From Verticillium longisporum (lineage: Eukaryota; Ascomycota; Sordariomycetes; Glomerellales; Plectosphaerellaceae), in NCBI GenBank assembly GCA_019188255.1, contig JAETXT010000009.1, forward strand, positions 2,046,001 to 2,110,000: a stretch of DNA of 64,000 nt, written 5' to 3'. Position numbers and translations under genes: made by a program. Under the pieces are notes generated by a model. It was not told the origin of the DNA. It worked only from the letters and a program-made list of their open reading frames with translations, and made no database searches. Positions 13,076 to 23,810 of this stretch are shown piece by piece (position 1 is the stretch's first letter; every line of letters begins with the position of its first letter).

Positions 13076-14577
13076 GTTGATAGTGTGTGCTGTCTGCCAA
13101 AAAGGCAGGGCACTGAGATTTGACAGGTATAGGAAGGCGCGATGGAGGCGGGGAAAGATCAAATATTGTGTGAACAAGGAAAAGCCTACTGCTCTTATGT
13201 TGCTCGCAGTTCAGGTGCCCGTCGGTGTTTCTTGGCCAAACTGGAATCGATTCAAGTTTGCCTTGCCCTACACGAAGATCACAAGACCAAACACATCGAC
13301 AGTTTCATCGGCCCGCGCAGCCGATGCCTCGATATTGTTGTCACAAGCGCTGTCACGAGGAACAGAAACATGTGGTATAGCCTCTGTAAGCGGAGAGACT
13401 CTGTGCCGGATGAGCTGCAGGCTGCGAAATACCGTATGGGAAGATGGTGTTCAGTCATGGCATGGGAAGGCCTTGGGGTAGGACGTCAAAGAAGCCCCGC
13501 ACTTCTCATCTTTACGCGACCATGTGATCCAGATACCGCTATTAGATTTGGCAACCATATACCCTGAACCCGCGTCGTGCCTCGACATGCCAAGCTCGAG
13601 GCCGAGAGCATTGTGAACCGTCCATGCGGCTCTGCATTTGGGTATCCATTTTGATGGGGCTTGTCGATCGCCCAGCACTCATTTCCTGGCCAACGGCCTC
13701 TTTTTGTTTGGAAAATTTGCGTGAGGACTCTGGTCACGTACCTAGGCAAGTGTTGACAACAGCATCTTCCCAACTTCATAAAGAGGAGACGCTGCCATAT
13801 CGCGCATACGCGTTGCGAGGACTACCTTCAGAAGACCGGGTGGCTAGGCTTCACATATACATGTCATTGAGATGCAACGTTTCGTCCCTCCACCTACGCC
13901 TGCCTGGTGTTTCCCAGTTCACCGTGCAACAAGCAGAGTGCAAGCTAATAAAAGTTGTAGCCGAAATGGTTTGCCTCCAACCTCATCGATCGACGATCTC
14001 GGTAAAAAGGTTTGGAATATGACGGCCCCAGTGCTCCCGTTCCCCCAAGCTCAGCTTTTTACGGCGAGCGAGGCTTCCCAGGCTGGTCGTTCTTGGATCT
14101 GCCGATTGGATGATTGACATCACAAGTGATGGCTCCTTGGGGTGAAATCGAGATGCCGCAGAAATCAACTCTAACGCGCAGGCTAGAGGATCGCTGGGCA
14201 CAGATCCGTGGTGAGAAGAAGGAGAGAAGAAAGGAAGCAGAAAAATTTCGAGGCTGCGATATGTACTCCCACGGCGGACCCGCAATCATTGCTGACTAAC
14301 CGCCCGACTCGTCTGCCTGCCGCCTTGTCGTCCAAGGTCCTGCCTGCCATGCGCTACCTGCATCAGTACTTTTTGGCCAGCCACCTGGGTGGGCCACAGA
14401 TGTGCAGAGCTCCAGCAACTTCAACTCATCCAAGATCGACCCCCATCTACCGTCTAGTCCTGCCGCGAGCCTGTCCTCTATCCATCAAATTCACGCCATA
14501 CCCTCTCCCGACATCGCCCAAAGGACACCTCCACTCAATCCCAAACCTCGTCCTCCCTCCCTGGGCAACCCGCCAAG
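13076..14577. promoter_or_regulatory. Intergenic, divergent between glucoamylase and SNU66
   Basis: About 1.5 kb without convincing coding sequence; chance reading frames up to about 140 codons lack recognisable motifs. It presumably carries the glucoamylase promoter on the left and the SNU66 promoter and leader on the right (a C-rich leader at about 14440-14570). No repeats stood out. Confidence 0.5.
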
Positions 14578-16530
14578 ATGGATGTCGCCACCATTGAGAA
14601 GACGAATCGCATGCGCGAGTCCCTGGGCCTGAAGCCTCTTCCTGTACCAGGCGCCGCACCCCCGTCGCCCAAGGAGCGCCGCGCAGGATCCGAAAGCGAT
14701 GAAGAAGAAGAGGAGGAGGCCAGCACCATCGACACACGCCAGGCACAAGCCTACGACAACTACAGGCAGATCCGCGAGGCCGAGGAAGCCAAGCGCAAAC
14801 GCGAGGCGCGCGTCGCCGCCGCGAAGAAGGAGCGCGACAACGCCCAGCGCCTAGCCACCCTCGAAGGCAAAGGTCTTGGCGAAGAGGACGATGCCGGCGA
14901 CCTCGACGCCAAGGCCTGGCTCAAGGCGCAGAAGAAGCGACAGAAGACCATTGCCAAGACGCGCAAGTTTGAGGAGGAGCAGGCCGCGGCGGAGGCGGCA
15001 GCGGCGGCAGCGCTCGAGTACACATCAAAAGACCTCGCCGGAGTCAAGGTGGCACACGAACTGGACAGCTTCCTGGACGGCGATGACCAGATCTTGACAC
15101 TGAAGGATACCACTATCGACCAGAACGAAGAGGAAGGCGACGAGCTCGAGAACCTCGACCTTCGGGCGCAGGAGAAACTCAAGGAGAACCTCGACCTCAA
15201 GAAGAAGAGGCCGGCGTATGATGTGCACAATTTGGATGACTCCGAGGAGCGAGGGCTGCTGTCACAATACGACGAGGAAATCTTTGGCAAAAAGTCAAAA
15301 AAGTTCACGCTCGACTCATCAGGTGCCATTGCTGAGCTCGCCGACATCCTCGATGGCCCCTCAAAGAAGAAGAAGGACGTACAGAACATTGATCTGGACG
15401 CCATGGAAGACGCTCCAAAGTCCGACTATCTTGACATTTCAGAGATCAAGGTTCGGAAACCCAAGAAGAAGAAGTCCAAGTCGACGCGCCAGAAAGCCGT
15501 CGATGAAGACGACATCATCCCCGAAGTACCCGCGGCTGTCGAAGACGAGCAAATGGACATTGACTCGGGGGCACCAGTGCTGCCAAGGAAGCGAAAGGTT
15601 GTGGACGACTCTTTCGTGGACGATGAAGCTCTCCAAGCCTCCCTCGCCATCCAGAGGAGAACGGCTCTGAAGAAAAGGAAGAGGACGCGACCCGAGGATA
15701 TCGCCAGGGAACTCAAAGAGCAGACTGAGCAGCCGGAAGAGGAAGAGCAAGGAGGTGTTGTCATTGATGAAATCTCCGAGTTCGTTTCCGGCTTGAAGAA
15801 ACCAGAAGAGGACGAGGACCGGAAGGCGCGCAAGTCAAAACAAGTTGCTGAGCAGTCTGTCACCGCAATGCACGACGAGTCCGACGACGATGGGGATCTT
15901 CACATGGGCGAGGCCTCACACGTCGATGCCTCGGGCGCCAAGATAGAAGATCCCATCGACTACGCAGGCATCGATGAGGAGAGGACGATTGGTGCCGGCA
16001 TGGGTTCTGCACTGACACTGCTGAGAGAGCGCGGCCTGGTTCAGGATGCACACGGCGCTGAGCTCAACGAGGAATTCCGTCGCAAGTCCGAATTCCTAGC
16101 CGCCAGGCGGCGGCTCGAAAGCGAGCAAGATGAGAGGACACGCGACCAGAGAGAGAAGGACCGAAAGAGCGGTCGCTGGGACCGCATGTCGATCCGCGAC
16201 AGGGAGGAGTACGCGCGCCAGCAAAACACGTACCGTGACCAGCAGCAGTCGCGCACTATCGACCAGCTCTTCAAGACGCAGTACAAGCCCGACGTCAAAC
16301 TCAAGTACACCGACGAGTTTGGCCGGGCGCTGGACCAGAAGGAAGCCTTCAAGCACCTCAGTCACCAGTTCCACGGCAAGGGCAGCGGCAAGGGCAAGAC
16401 CGACAAGCGACTCAAGAAGATCGAGGCCGAGAAGAAGCGCGAGTCGCAGAGCATACTCGACGCCAGCGAGAACGCGACCATGAGCTCATCCAGTAGCAAA
16501 CGGAAGGAGGCCGGCGTGCGTTTGCAGTGA
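14578..16530 (+). CDS. SNU66: U4/U6.U5 tri-snRNP protein SNU66 (SART1 family)
   Basis: A single open frame of 650 residues starts in AAGATGGATG. The N-terminus shows the SART1 pattern (SLGLKPLPVPG) and the charged DNYRQIREAEEAKRKREARVA helix, shown here as QIREAEEAKRKRE. An AKAWLKAQKKRQK segment follows, then long acidic/basic coiled regions. The C-terminal part holds GAGMGSALTLLRERG and the basic YARQQNTYRDQQQ and LKYTDEFGR...KEAFKHLSHQFHG signatures. Snu66/SART1 bridges U5 and U4/U6 in the tri-snRNP and is required for pre-mRNA splicing in the nucleus. The length is shorter than human SART1 but normal for fungi. No intron or frame defect. Confidence 0.93.
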   Translation: MDVATIEKTNRMRESLGLKPLPVPGAAPPSPKERRAGSESDEEEEEEASTIDTRQAQAYDNYRQIREAEEAKRKREARVAAAKKERDNAQRLATLEGKGLGEEDDAGDLDAKAWLKAQKKRQKTIAKTRKFEEEQAAAEAAAAAALEYTSKDLAGVKVAHELDSFLDGDDQILTLKDTTIDQNEEEGDELENLDLRAQEKLKENLDLKKKRPAYDVHNLDDSEERGLLSQYDEEIFGKKSKKFTLDSSGAIAELADILDGPSKKKKDVQNIDLDAMEDAPKSDYLDISEIKVRKPKKKKSKSTRQKAVDEDDIIPEVPAAVEDEQMDIDSGAPVLPRKRKVVDDSFVDDEALQASLAIQRRTALKKRKRTRPEDIARELKEQTEQPEEEEQGGVVIDEISEFVSGLKKPEEDEDRKARKSKQVAEQSVTAMHDESDDDGDLHMGEASHVDASGAKIEDPIDYAGIDEERTIGAGMGSALTLLRERGLVQDAHGAELNEEFRRKSEFLAARRRLESEQDERTRDQREKDRKSGRWDRMSIRDREEYARQQNTYRDQQQSRTIDQLFKTQYKPDVKLKYTDEFGRALDQKEAFKHLSHQFHGKGSGKGKTDKRLKKIEAEKKRESQSILDASENATMSSSSSKRKEAGVRLQ

Positions 16531-16903
16531 TGCAGGATGGAAACCCTCTGGCTCATACAAAGGTGCAACACCCTCTTGATAATTAGTGGCCCTAATGACA
16601 ATAATTCCCTGCTGACACCCCGGCGCAAATAGACGTGGTGAGTGATATTGCGGCCGCGCGCTTGCGCGGCCCCTCGTCACCATTACTACGGGAAGTGCTC
16701 TCACAGTTGCTCGTGCGGTGCTGTTACTGATACGTGTACTGACCTGCTTTGATATGTTCTCTTGTCTGAAGCATCAAACTGTGTACTGATTACTACCGGA
16801 ATCATGAAGCTGGCTACGGTGGGGGGCCAGTGTCCCCCATCCTTGTGACTTGCCCAGTGGCTCATTTCTCAGCATCAGACTCTACGCCTCAGCCACTGCC
16901 TAT
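16531..16903. other. Intergenic, convergent 3' flanks
   Basis: About 370 bp between the stop of SNU66 and the stop of the small minus-strand gene. Nothing recognised. Confidence 0.5.
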
Positions 16904-17257
16904 CTACTTGCGTCGGCATTTACCAGACTCACCTTCGCCCTCCTGCCCGGCACGGTTAGTTTTGCGAATCGGTATAGAGGCGTTGTGGTCATCGTACCGC
17001 GCCGAGGCGAAGCCCATCCAACCAGCCAGCGCTTCGTCCACCTGCACGATCAACTGATCCACCAAGGTCGGCGACTCGGGTATCAGTTTCTGCCTGGACG
17101 TGTCTATGAGCTTCACTCTTGCGGCCTCGAAAGCCTGAACCCTGAGGTTGACGTACCCTGCCTGCTCCTGCAGCGCCGCGGCGCCTGCGCTCAGCGTGCG
17201 GTGCATGCGTGAAGTTTCGTGCTGCGGACGAGACTCTGTCTTTCGCGCCATTTCCAT
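16904..17257 (-). CDS. Small hypothetical protein, 117 residues
   Basis: Unrecognised gene. One minus-strand frame starts with MEMARKTESRP (a second Met two codons later) and ends at TGA 16904. The composition looks like a real protein: an amphipathic helical middle (GAAALQEQAGYVNLRVQAFE), then LVDQLIVQVDEALAGWMGFA and a basic tail. No signal peptide, membrane segment or metal motif is visible. It could be a small helical subunit of a larger complex, but that is a guess. It lies between SNU66 and the DUF3712 gene, each on its own side, and the upstream region has a T-rich stretch. Moderate confidence that it is expressed. Confidence 0.5.
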   Translation of the reverse strand: MEMARKTESRPQHETSRMHRTLSAGAAALQEQAGYVNLRVQAFEAARVKLIDTSRQKLIPESPTLVDQLIVQVDEALAGWMGFASARYDDHNASIPIRKTNRAGQEGEGESGKCRRK

Positions 17258-17747
17258 GGTGGTCTTGCTGTAGTGCTTTGTTGTGAACTGAATTATGATA
17301 TTTTTTTTTTGGATGATAGGGTCTTTAGGGTTTTGCGAAGAATATCGAACCTCTCCAAAACGGCCATCAGTGCGGTGCATCGGTTTTTGTAATCTGCACG
17401 AGCGTAGTAAAGTGTGAGGTTACAATCGTTCTGTTCATTACAGTTGAAGACGTATAAGAACATATTTCTTGTGTTGCGTCGGCTTTGTTTTGTCATTTTT
17501 GCTCGTTCAAGGAAGGGCCTGAGATACATCAAAGCTATTGTTCCATGTCTGTCTCGCAGATCCCAACCAGGTTCCGTACATCGAGTGATGCCACTCAGTC
17601 CCTCGCTAGCAACGCATCATTCTCGAGCTGGTAAAGATAGCATCAATCAAAAGACCAAATGTCCGCTTTCAATTCTATTCAGCTAGAAGAATGACAAGAA
17701 CGCCGCGCCGAGTAAATCCCAAAACTCCAGTTCCGGTCCCATGCCTC
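17258..17747. other. Intergenic spacer
   Basis: About 490 bp between the start of the small gene and the stop of the DUF3712 gene, both on the minus strand. It should contain the promoter of the small gene. An A10-T10-like tract lies near 17300. No gene seen. Confidence 0.5.
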
Positions 17748-20554
17748 TCAAAGGCTGATATGTGCGCCAATGCCTCTCCCAGTATACCAAACCGTCTCCC
17801 GCCAGTTGCCTATCCTCACCGTCACGTTCGCCTTGGCATCCAGCTTCAGCACGCCCCCCAGTGCCTTCTTGACGGCGTCGTAGCCGATAGAGCCGACAGA
17901 CCACTGTACTGGCAGCTTTGGCGTTTTGGTCGCCCCCGGCGTGACGGCGAAGGGCAAGTCGTAGTCGATGCGGCCCACAGGCTCTGTGTGGTTGTAGTAG
18001 GCCGTCGCGTTGACCGCGTCTATATAGAGCGTGTTGTAATGTAGTGGGGAGACGAGCGTGAAAGTGGCCGTGGAGGAGATGACGTGGAACACGGCATCCC
18101 GGATAAAGTGACCCTCCTCGCCATCTTCGCTGGGAAGATCCAGCTTCGGCGCGGGGATGCTGATGTTGAGGTGCGAGAGTGCCTCGCCGATGAGGGGCAC
18201 GGCGGGGATGCTGTCGCGGTGGGTCTGTACATCCAGGGTCACGTTGTAGCCGGACAGGTACTGCGAGAGGAGCTCGGCCCCAATCCTCTTGCCTTTCCCG
18301 CCAGCCACGTTGGCGTCCCAGCGGGCAGTTACGCGGATGTTGGTATTGTTGCCTCTTGTGAGGTTCAGGTTCTCTGCCGTGGCGCTGCCAAGGACGGAGC
18401 CGTTCTTCGCAATGTGTATGTTGACGTAAGGTATATATGCAGCATAGGGTGTGGGATTCGTCATGTTGACCATGGCTTCGATGTCGACGGATGACGACGA
18501 GGTGCCGAGGATTTTTATCTCGCCGACCTGCGGGCTGAGGCCGCCTAGTGTGTCGCCGGGAAGATCTGGCAGACGGTCAGCCCGAGTCGATAGACTGTCG
18601 ACGCAGTTGATCGGCAGATGCTGGCAACAAGGAGAATCGACAGTCTGGTGGAGACGAACAGCATTAAAACGAGTACGGACGTTTTACTGGAACACTGCCC
18701 TCGGCAGGAACATCCCTGAGGATGACCTTGCCCAAGGCTGTCTTGATCTGGACATCGACCTTTGCGTACACGTCGAGCATAACGTCCTCGCCTCCGAAGA
18801 AAAGCTTGGCCATGACGTCTGAGAAGACATCGCCATCAGTAATGTTCAGGGGAACCTCCTCTACGCGAGATTGGATCTTGAGCAGAGGGTCGTGTTCGTC
18901 CTCATCCTTGACTCTGGTCGAGTTGGCCTGGTTCCAACGGTCGAGGTTCAGCACGCCCATCTTGTCGCCTTTGTACAGGACATCTGCCGTTGCGCGGAGG
19001 TTCGTGACGTTAATGCCAAAGTTCATTTCCTCGGGAAGCGCAGCGAGAACCAAAATTGTACCGGAGACCTTGGGGCTGCCGTCAGGGTCATCAGGATCGG
19101 CCATGGGGCTCGGGAGTTTAAAGTTGACATCCGTGAGAGAAAAGCTTCGAATGACTTCACCCATGCCTTGGCTGGGGAATGGAACAGGCACAACAATCTT
19201 TGAGAGTATGTCGCCAATCCAGGCAGGCGTCTTGGATTCCGGCAGCTTCTGTCCTCGTACATAGACGGTGGGAGGGTCGCCGTTGAGATACTTGGTGATG
19301 AAGTCATCCATGGGGGATGAATCGGAGCCAGGGCAGGGTGATGTGAACTCGGTAGGGAGCTCCTGGATGAGCCCTTGGGCGTCGACAACAATGTCGGCCC
19401 TGGGTTTCACGGTGAGATGTCTGGTGATGACATCGGCAATGACGATACGGTCGTCCGTGCCATTGCAACTTGGGACAAGGACTTGGAAACCAAGTTCAGG
19501 AACCTCCATGCTCACGGGGAAGTCGTTGTGCGCCGTAACAGAGATATCGGCTCCGACGGCTCCCCTTCCGTCACCAGGTGTTTCGACGTCGTGAAAGCTG
19601 ACACGGGTGATGTTATACTCGGGCATGCTAGGTATCTCGCCCCCTATGACGACGTCAGTAAGGGGGCTCGGATTGGAGGTGCAACACGGAAAGGAAAACA
19701 TGAGTCTATTTCAAGAAAGCCTTCTCTCCAAAATACAGAGATGCAAAGGAACGGTAAAGTGATTGACCTTCAAAGACCATCGTCTCGACGATGGGGTGAG
19801 ACCCCAAGGGAATGATGCCTGACTTCTGATAAATGTCGGCCTTGCCCTGTACCTTCAGTTTGACGTGCTAGCCCTCCAACCTGTTATTCGCTAAAGTGCG
19901 ATTAGCCTCCGCATGTCCAGCCGCTAGGTCGGCGATGTAGTCAATGGCGGTCGTGTGGCCATCGACAATGTTGATGACAAGAGGCGGCACGACGGCCGAT
20001 CCTAGCAGCGTGCCTACGTACTCGGGCTAGTAAACATTAACCTTGGTCTCGCCCGGTCCCAGCTAGCGCACGACCCAGGTGGGGAAACGCCCGAGGCGCG
20101 TCGACGAGACGTCCTTGCCCCTAGAGACATCGAGGCGAAAGTTGGCCTGGATACGAGCCTTGACGCCGTCCGACGTGATGGATTCGAGAGACAGGTTGGT
20201 GGGTTCGAGGACAGCGGCTTCCTTGGCGTATTCCTCAACGGCAGCGGGCAGGAAGAAGGCTAGAAGCAGAACGACGCCGGCAACGATGACGAGCATCAGA
20301 ATTGCGACGATTGATGGCCACGGCATGAATCGTACTGCCTTCTTTTTCTTCTTCTTCTTGGAAACTGTAGAGTCGTGTGAAGCGACAGAAACGGCGTCAC
20401 CGTCGTTGGGCTCGTCCTGGTCGCCATCGTATCTAGGGGTGGCGGCGGAGCTGGAGAGCAGGGGCGCAGACTCAGAATTGTCGTCTTCGGCTTCAGGAGA
20501 TTCTCTCGGTTTGCCCTTCGGGTTGAGGAGAGGTGACCTCTCGGAGTCAGACAT
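17748..20554 (-). pseudogene. DUF3712 vacuolar membrane protein (Tag1-like) interrupted by three in-frame TAG codons
   Basis: The exons 20554-19768, 19643-18677 and 18594-17748 are in phase throughout and would give 866 codon positions. The N-terminus has acidic dileucine motifs (ERSPLLNP, SAPLLSSS) for vacuolar sorting, a poly-Lys patch, and one membrane segment (IVAILMLVIVAGVVLLLAFF). Three lumenal DUF3712-type repeats rich in beta structure and N-glycosylation sites follow. Fungal homologues of this layout are called Tag1 or, by older annotation, pre-rRNA processing protein. TAG stops occur at 20065-20063, 20029-20027 and 19870-19868, inside otherwise well-conserved sequence (KVNVY-stop-PEYVG; RLEG-stop-HVKLKVQG). 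No intron can remove them. Either the copy is dead or these bases are wrong; sequence on both sides is intact. Confidence 0.7.
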
Positions 20555-21372
20555 GATCGCGTTCGGCAGGTTCGCTTGTGTATGTAGAGTGTATTGATGT
20601 GGATTACGTGGAGGTGGGGTTCTGGGTCGAGTTATCGCAGAAGCTTCACCATGGTACAGAGGTATGGTTTTGGAAATATCGCCACTGGGAGATATATGTT
20701 GTTAGTAAACTGTCAAGTTGAAGCAGGTACAGAGACAAGGGTGACAATCAGGATGGGCAGACTGACCTGGAACGGGAGTTGGCGGTTGATGATGATGTCA
20801 AGTCCGGGGGGGTTCGTCAGCGCTGCGCAGCCTCCTGGAACGAGGCGCAGTACGCAACAGCTATTGGTGGAGGAAGTGGGGGGCCGGTTCCCCTGGCAGG
20901 ATGCGCACGTGCCCACCCAGCAGCGGGAACCGAGACCATTCCGGATGGGGTTAGGTGCTTGACCACCAGCGCCGACTCCGCTATCGGCTCCATCTCGTGA
21001 ATCACTCGAGAGCTTGAGCTTGGCCCAATCGATGGCCTCTCAAACCAAGTTTGTCATATTTTCGGTGTAAAGCGGTGAGCGTGCCTTCAGAATTACCATC
21101 GTGACTCAATATCAACGGTCTGCTCTTCCATATTATCCGTGAGTCAAGCTCATCACAGCCTTGAGTCACGCATTGGCAGCTCAAATCGCTATAAACACCT
21201 TGAATTGGCTGTCGGGACTCGGGACTCGGGACTCGCCAATTGACTGGCAATCATCCACTCCGAAGGCTCCTCCTACCTATCTCAGTCAACCTTGTTTCGG
21301 AAGGCGCTCAACAACTTCACTTTCACTCGTCGACAGCTCCACCGCATTCAGCGCAACCACCACCCAAACACC
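20555..21372. promoter_or_regulatory. Divergent intergenic region upstream of ARG3
   Basis: About 820 bp. It contains three Gcn4/CPC1 boxes (listed separately) and a tandem triplet of GGGACTC at 21214-21234. No coding signal. Confidence 0.6.
21102..21168. promoter_or_regulatory. Three Gcn4/CPC1 binding boxes upstream of ARG3
   Basis: TGACTCA at 21102-21108 and TGAGTCA at 21140-21146 and 21162-21168 are perfect matches to the bZIP general amino-acid control site, spaced 32 and 16 bp apart and about 205-270 bp before the ARG3 start. Cross-pathway control of arginine genes by CPC1/Gcn4 is well established, so induction on amino-acid starvation is expected. Confidence 0.75.
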
Positions 21373-22589
21373 ATGAGGCAATCAGCACTCCGCGCTGTGC
21401 GAACAGCCTTTAACGGCTCTCAGGCCCGAGCCTGCTCTCAGGCCCGAGCCTATTCCCAGGCCACCTCGACCCCTCGCCATCTCATGTCCATCAGCGACCT
21501 CACGCCTGCCGAGTTTGCTACGCTCGTTCGTAATGCTGCCGCTCACAAGAAGGCCGTCAAGGCCACTGGCGAGGCGCCGAAGTCTCTGGCCGGCGGTCTC
21601 GCAGGAAAGACGGTAGCTATGATGTTCAGCAAGAGGAGCACGAGGACCCGCGTCTCCACAGAGGCTGCCGTGGCCATGATGGGCGGCCACCCCATGTTCC
21701 TGGGCAGCAACGATATTCAGCTCGGTGTACGTTTTCAGTTGGTGGTGACATGTTCAGGCCCCCCCTCGACTGACATGAGAGCAAAATAAAGGTCAACGAG
21801 TCCCTGTACGACACATCCAAGGTCATCTCGTCCATGACCTCGTGCATGGTCGCCCGTGTCGGCCCGCACTCCGACGTCGCCGACCTGGCCAAGGACTCGA
21901 GCGTGCCCGTCATCAACGCCCTGTCCGACGACTTTCATCCGCTCCAGATCATCGCCGACTTCACCACGCTGCACGAGACCTTCCCGGCCGCCGCCTCGGC
22001 CGACAAGGCCAGCCTCGGCCTCGAGGGCCTCAAGGTCGCCTGGATCGGTGACTCCAACAACGTCCTGTTCGACCTCGCCATTGGCTGCGTCAAGATGGGC
22101 GTCGATATCTCCGTCGCCTCGCCCGCCGGCTACGGCATCCCCAACGTCATGAAGCAGCTCATTCACGCGTCCGCCGACGGCGTCGCCTCCCCGGCAAGCT
22201 GACCGAGACGACGGTCCCCGAGGAGGCCATCAAGGGCGCCGACGTCCTCGTCACCGACACGTGGGTGTCCATGGGCCAGGAGCAGGAGGCGCAGAAGAGG
22301 CTCAAGGCCTTTGCCGGGTACCAGATCACCAACGACCTCGCCAAGCGCGGCGGCGCCAAGGACCACTGGAAGTTCATGCACTGCCTGCCCCGCCACCCGG
22401 AGGAGGTGGCCGACGAGGTCTTCTACAGCCCGAGGTCGCTCGTCTTCCCCGAGGCCGAGAACCGCCTGTGGGCAGCTGTCGGTGAGTTCTCGATCCCTCC
22501 CCTTGTCGTGTCATCATTGGTTCAGACCACTGACTTGCTTTTTTCCAGCCGCCCTCGAGGGCTTCGTCGTGCAGAAGGGTAAGATTTGA
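21373..22589 (+). CDS. ARG3: Ornithine carbamoyltransferase, mitochondrial (one apparent frame break)
   Basis: Exons 21373-21726, 21792-22481 and 22549-22589. An Arg/Ser/Ala-rich mitochondrial presequence contains a duplicated QARA(C/Y)SQA unit. The catalytic signatures are the carbamoyl-phosphate loop [11 protein letters not shown], the SCMVARVG and [14 protein letters not shown] regions, [17 protein letters not shown], and the ornithine-side [15 protein letters not shown]. The enzyme makes citrulline from ornithine and carbamoyl phosphate in the arginine pathway. Between GVASP and [12 protein letters not shown] one base is missing in the C4 run 22189-22192; without it the frame ends at 22201. 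Restoring it gives 361 residues, the family length, with correct phases at the last splice and stop. Known in Neurospora as arg-12. Confidence 0.95.
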
Positions 22590-22783
22590 GAGAGCATGTA
22601 GCAAAAGCGGAGAAGCACGTAGGCGCAAGGGTTACAAAAGAGTCACGGAGCGAATGCCATGCAGGTGAATGCCGTACAAGGCGTCTCGATATACCAGATA
22701 AAAATTGGATCACAATTGAAAGACATTGCTTGGTGTACCTCTTTGACCAACGCCGAGTCCATTCGATCGTTCTACAGTCTCAA
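22590..22783. other. Short convergent spacer ARG3/ILV6
   Basis: About 190 bp between two stops; it contains overlapping 3' UTRs by inference. Nothing else seen. Confidence 0.5.
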
Positions 22784-23810
22784 TTAACCGGGGGGCAGCT
22801 GGCTGGCATCGACAACCTCGTCCGCCTCCTTGATGAGAGCGTCGTCTTGGCTGTTCTGCAGGGGAGAACGGGGCAGGGCCATGAGACCGGTGCGGGCCGA
22901 CTCGAGGATACCAAAGGGGCCGACAAGCTTGAGGAAGGAGTCAATCCTGGATTGTTTCGCGGAACTGTTCCATCACATGTCAGCAATGCAACAACACGTG
23001 CCACGGGCGGGCGGATGAGGCGGGGAGAAAATGGGGGGAACACGTACACCTCGACAATGCAGCTGTTGGTGCTGATATCGAGAACCTTGCCGCCAAACTG
23101 GTGGGTGAAGTAGGTGATGGTCTTCAGGTGCTCGTGCTTGTGGCGAAGGGCCTCGCTGAGCGCCAGCTTGCTGGGGTGGAAATCCTTGGCGGTCTGCTCG
23201 AGGGAGACGTCGTGGCCGTCCTCGTACTCGGAGTCGCCGGCCGTCATCTCGCGGTGGTGGGCGAGGAGCTCCTCAAAGTACTCGGGGCCGAGAATGTTGA
23301 TCTTGGCGAGCACCAGCTCCCTCTGGACGAGCGCGGCGTTGGTGTAGTCGAGCACGGCCCAGACGGGGACGAGGTCCTCCAGCTGGCGGCGCGCCTGTTC
23401 GACGACGCCGTCCTGGCCGGTCAGGACGATGGTCATGCGCGACAGGTCCTCGACCTCGGTGCTGCAGACGACGAGCGAGTCAATGTTGAAGCCGCGGGCG
23501 GCGAGAATGCCGGAGACGCGCGACAGGACACCGGGCTCGTTCTGGACGAGACAGTTGAGGATGTGACGCTTGGGCGGGGCCATCGACGGGGTGGGCGTCT
23601 CGTAGAGGATGTTGGAGACGGCAGCCTGGGCGGACCAGGCGGGCGTCTGGTCGACGGGAAGGGGGAGGAGCGACGGCGGATGGCCTTGTAGGCGAGAGCC
23701 GAGGTCGAGCTGGAGGAGCTCCAGCGCTGGGAGGCGAGCGATGTCGCAGTCGGGGCGGCCTGCAGTCGGGCAGCGAGCCGCATGGGCGCGGCGAGGCAGC
23801 GAGACGCCAT
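22784..23810 (-). CDS. ILV6: Acetolactate synthase regulatory subunit, mitochondrial (one apparent frame break)
   Basis: Exons 23810-23048 and 22964-22784 with an 83-bp intron. A mitochondrial presequence (MASRCLAAPMRLAARLQ) leads into the ACT-domain signatures HILNCLVQNEPGVLSRVSG, ARGFNIDSLVV and MTIVLTGQDGVVEQ. The small-subunit C-terminal domain follows, with ALSEALRHKHEHL, THQFGGKVLDI and, after the splice, DSFLKLVGPFGILESARTG. The subunit activates the catalytic Ilv2 enzyme and gives it valine feedback inhibition. The presequence and the body are in different frames: one base must be added to the C5 run of the coding strand (23661-23665), at RRRSSP/LPVDQTP. With it the product is 314 residues. 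Confidence 0.94.

Noticed and set aside
17748..20554. TAG read as an amino acid in this genome
   Set aside because: Several intact genes here end normally in TAG (for example YPI1, UTP7, DUF726), so reassignment is excluded.
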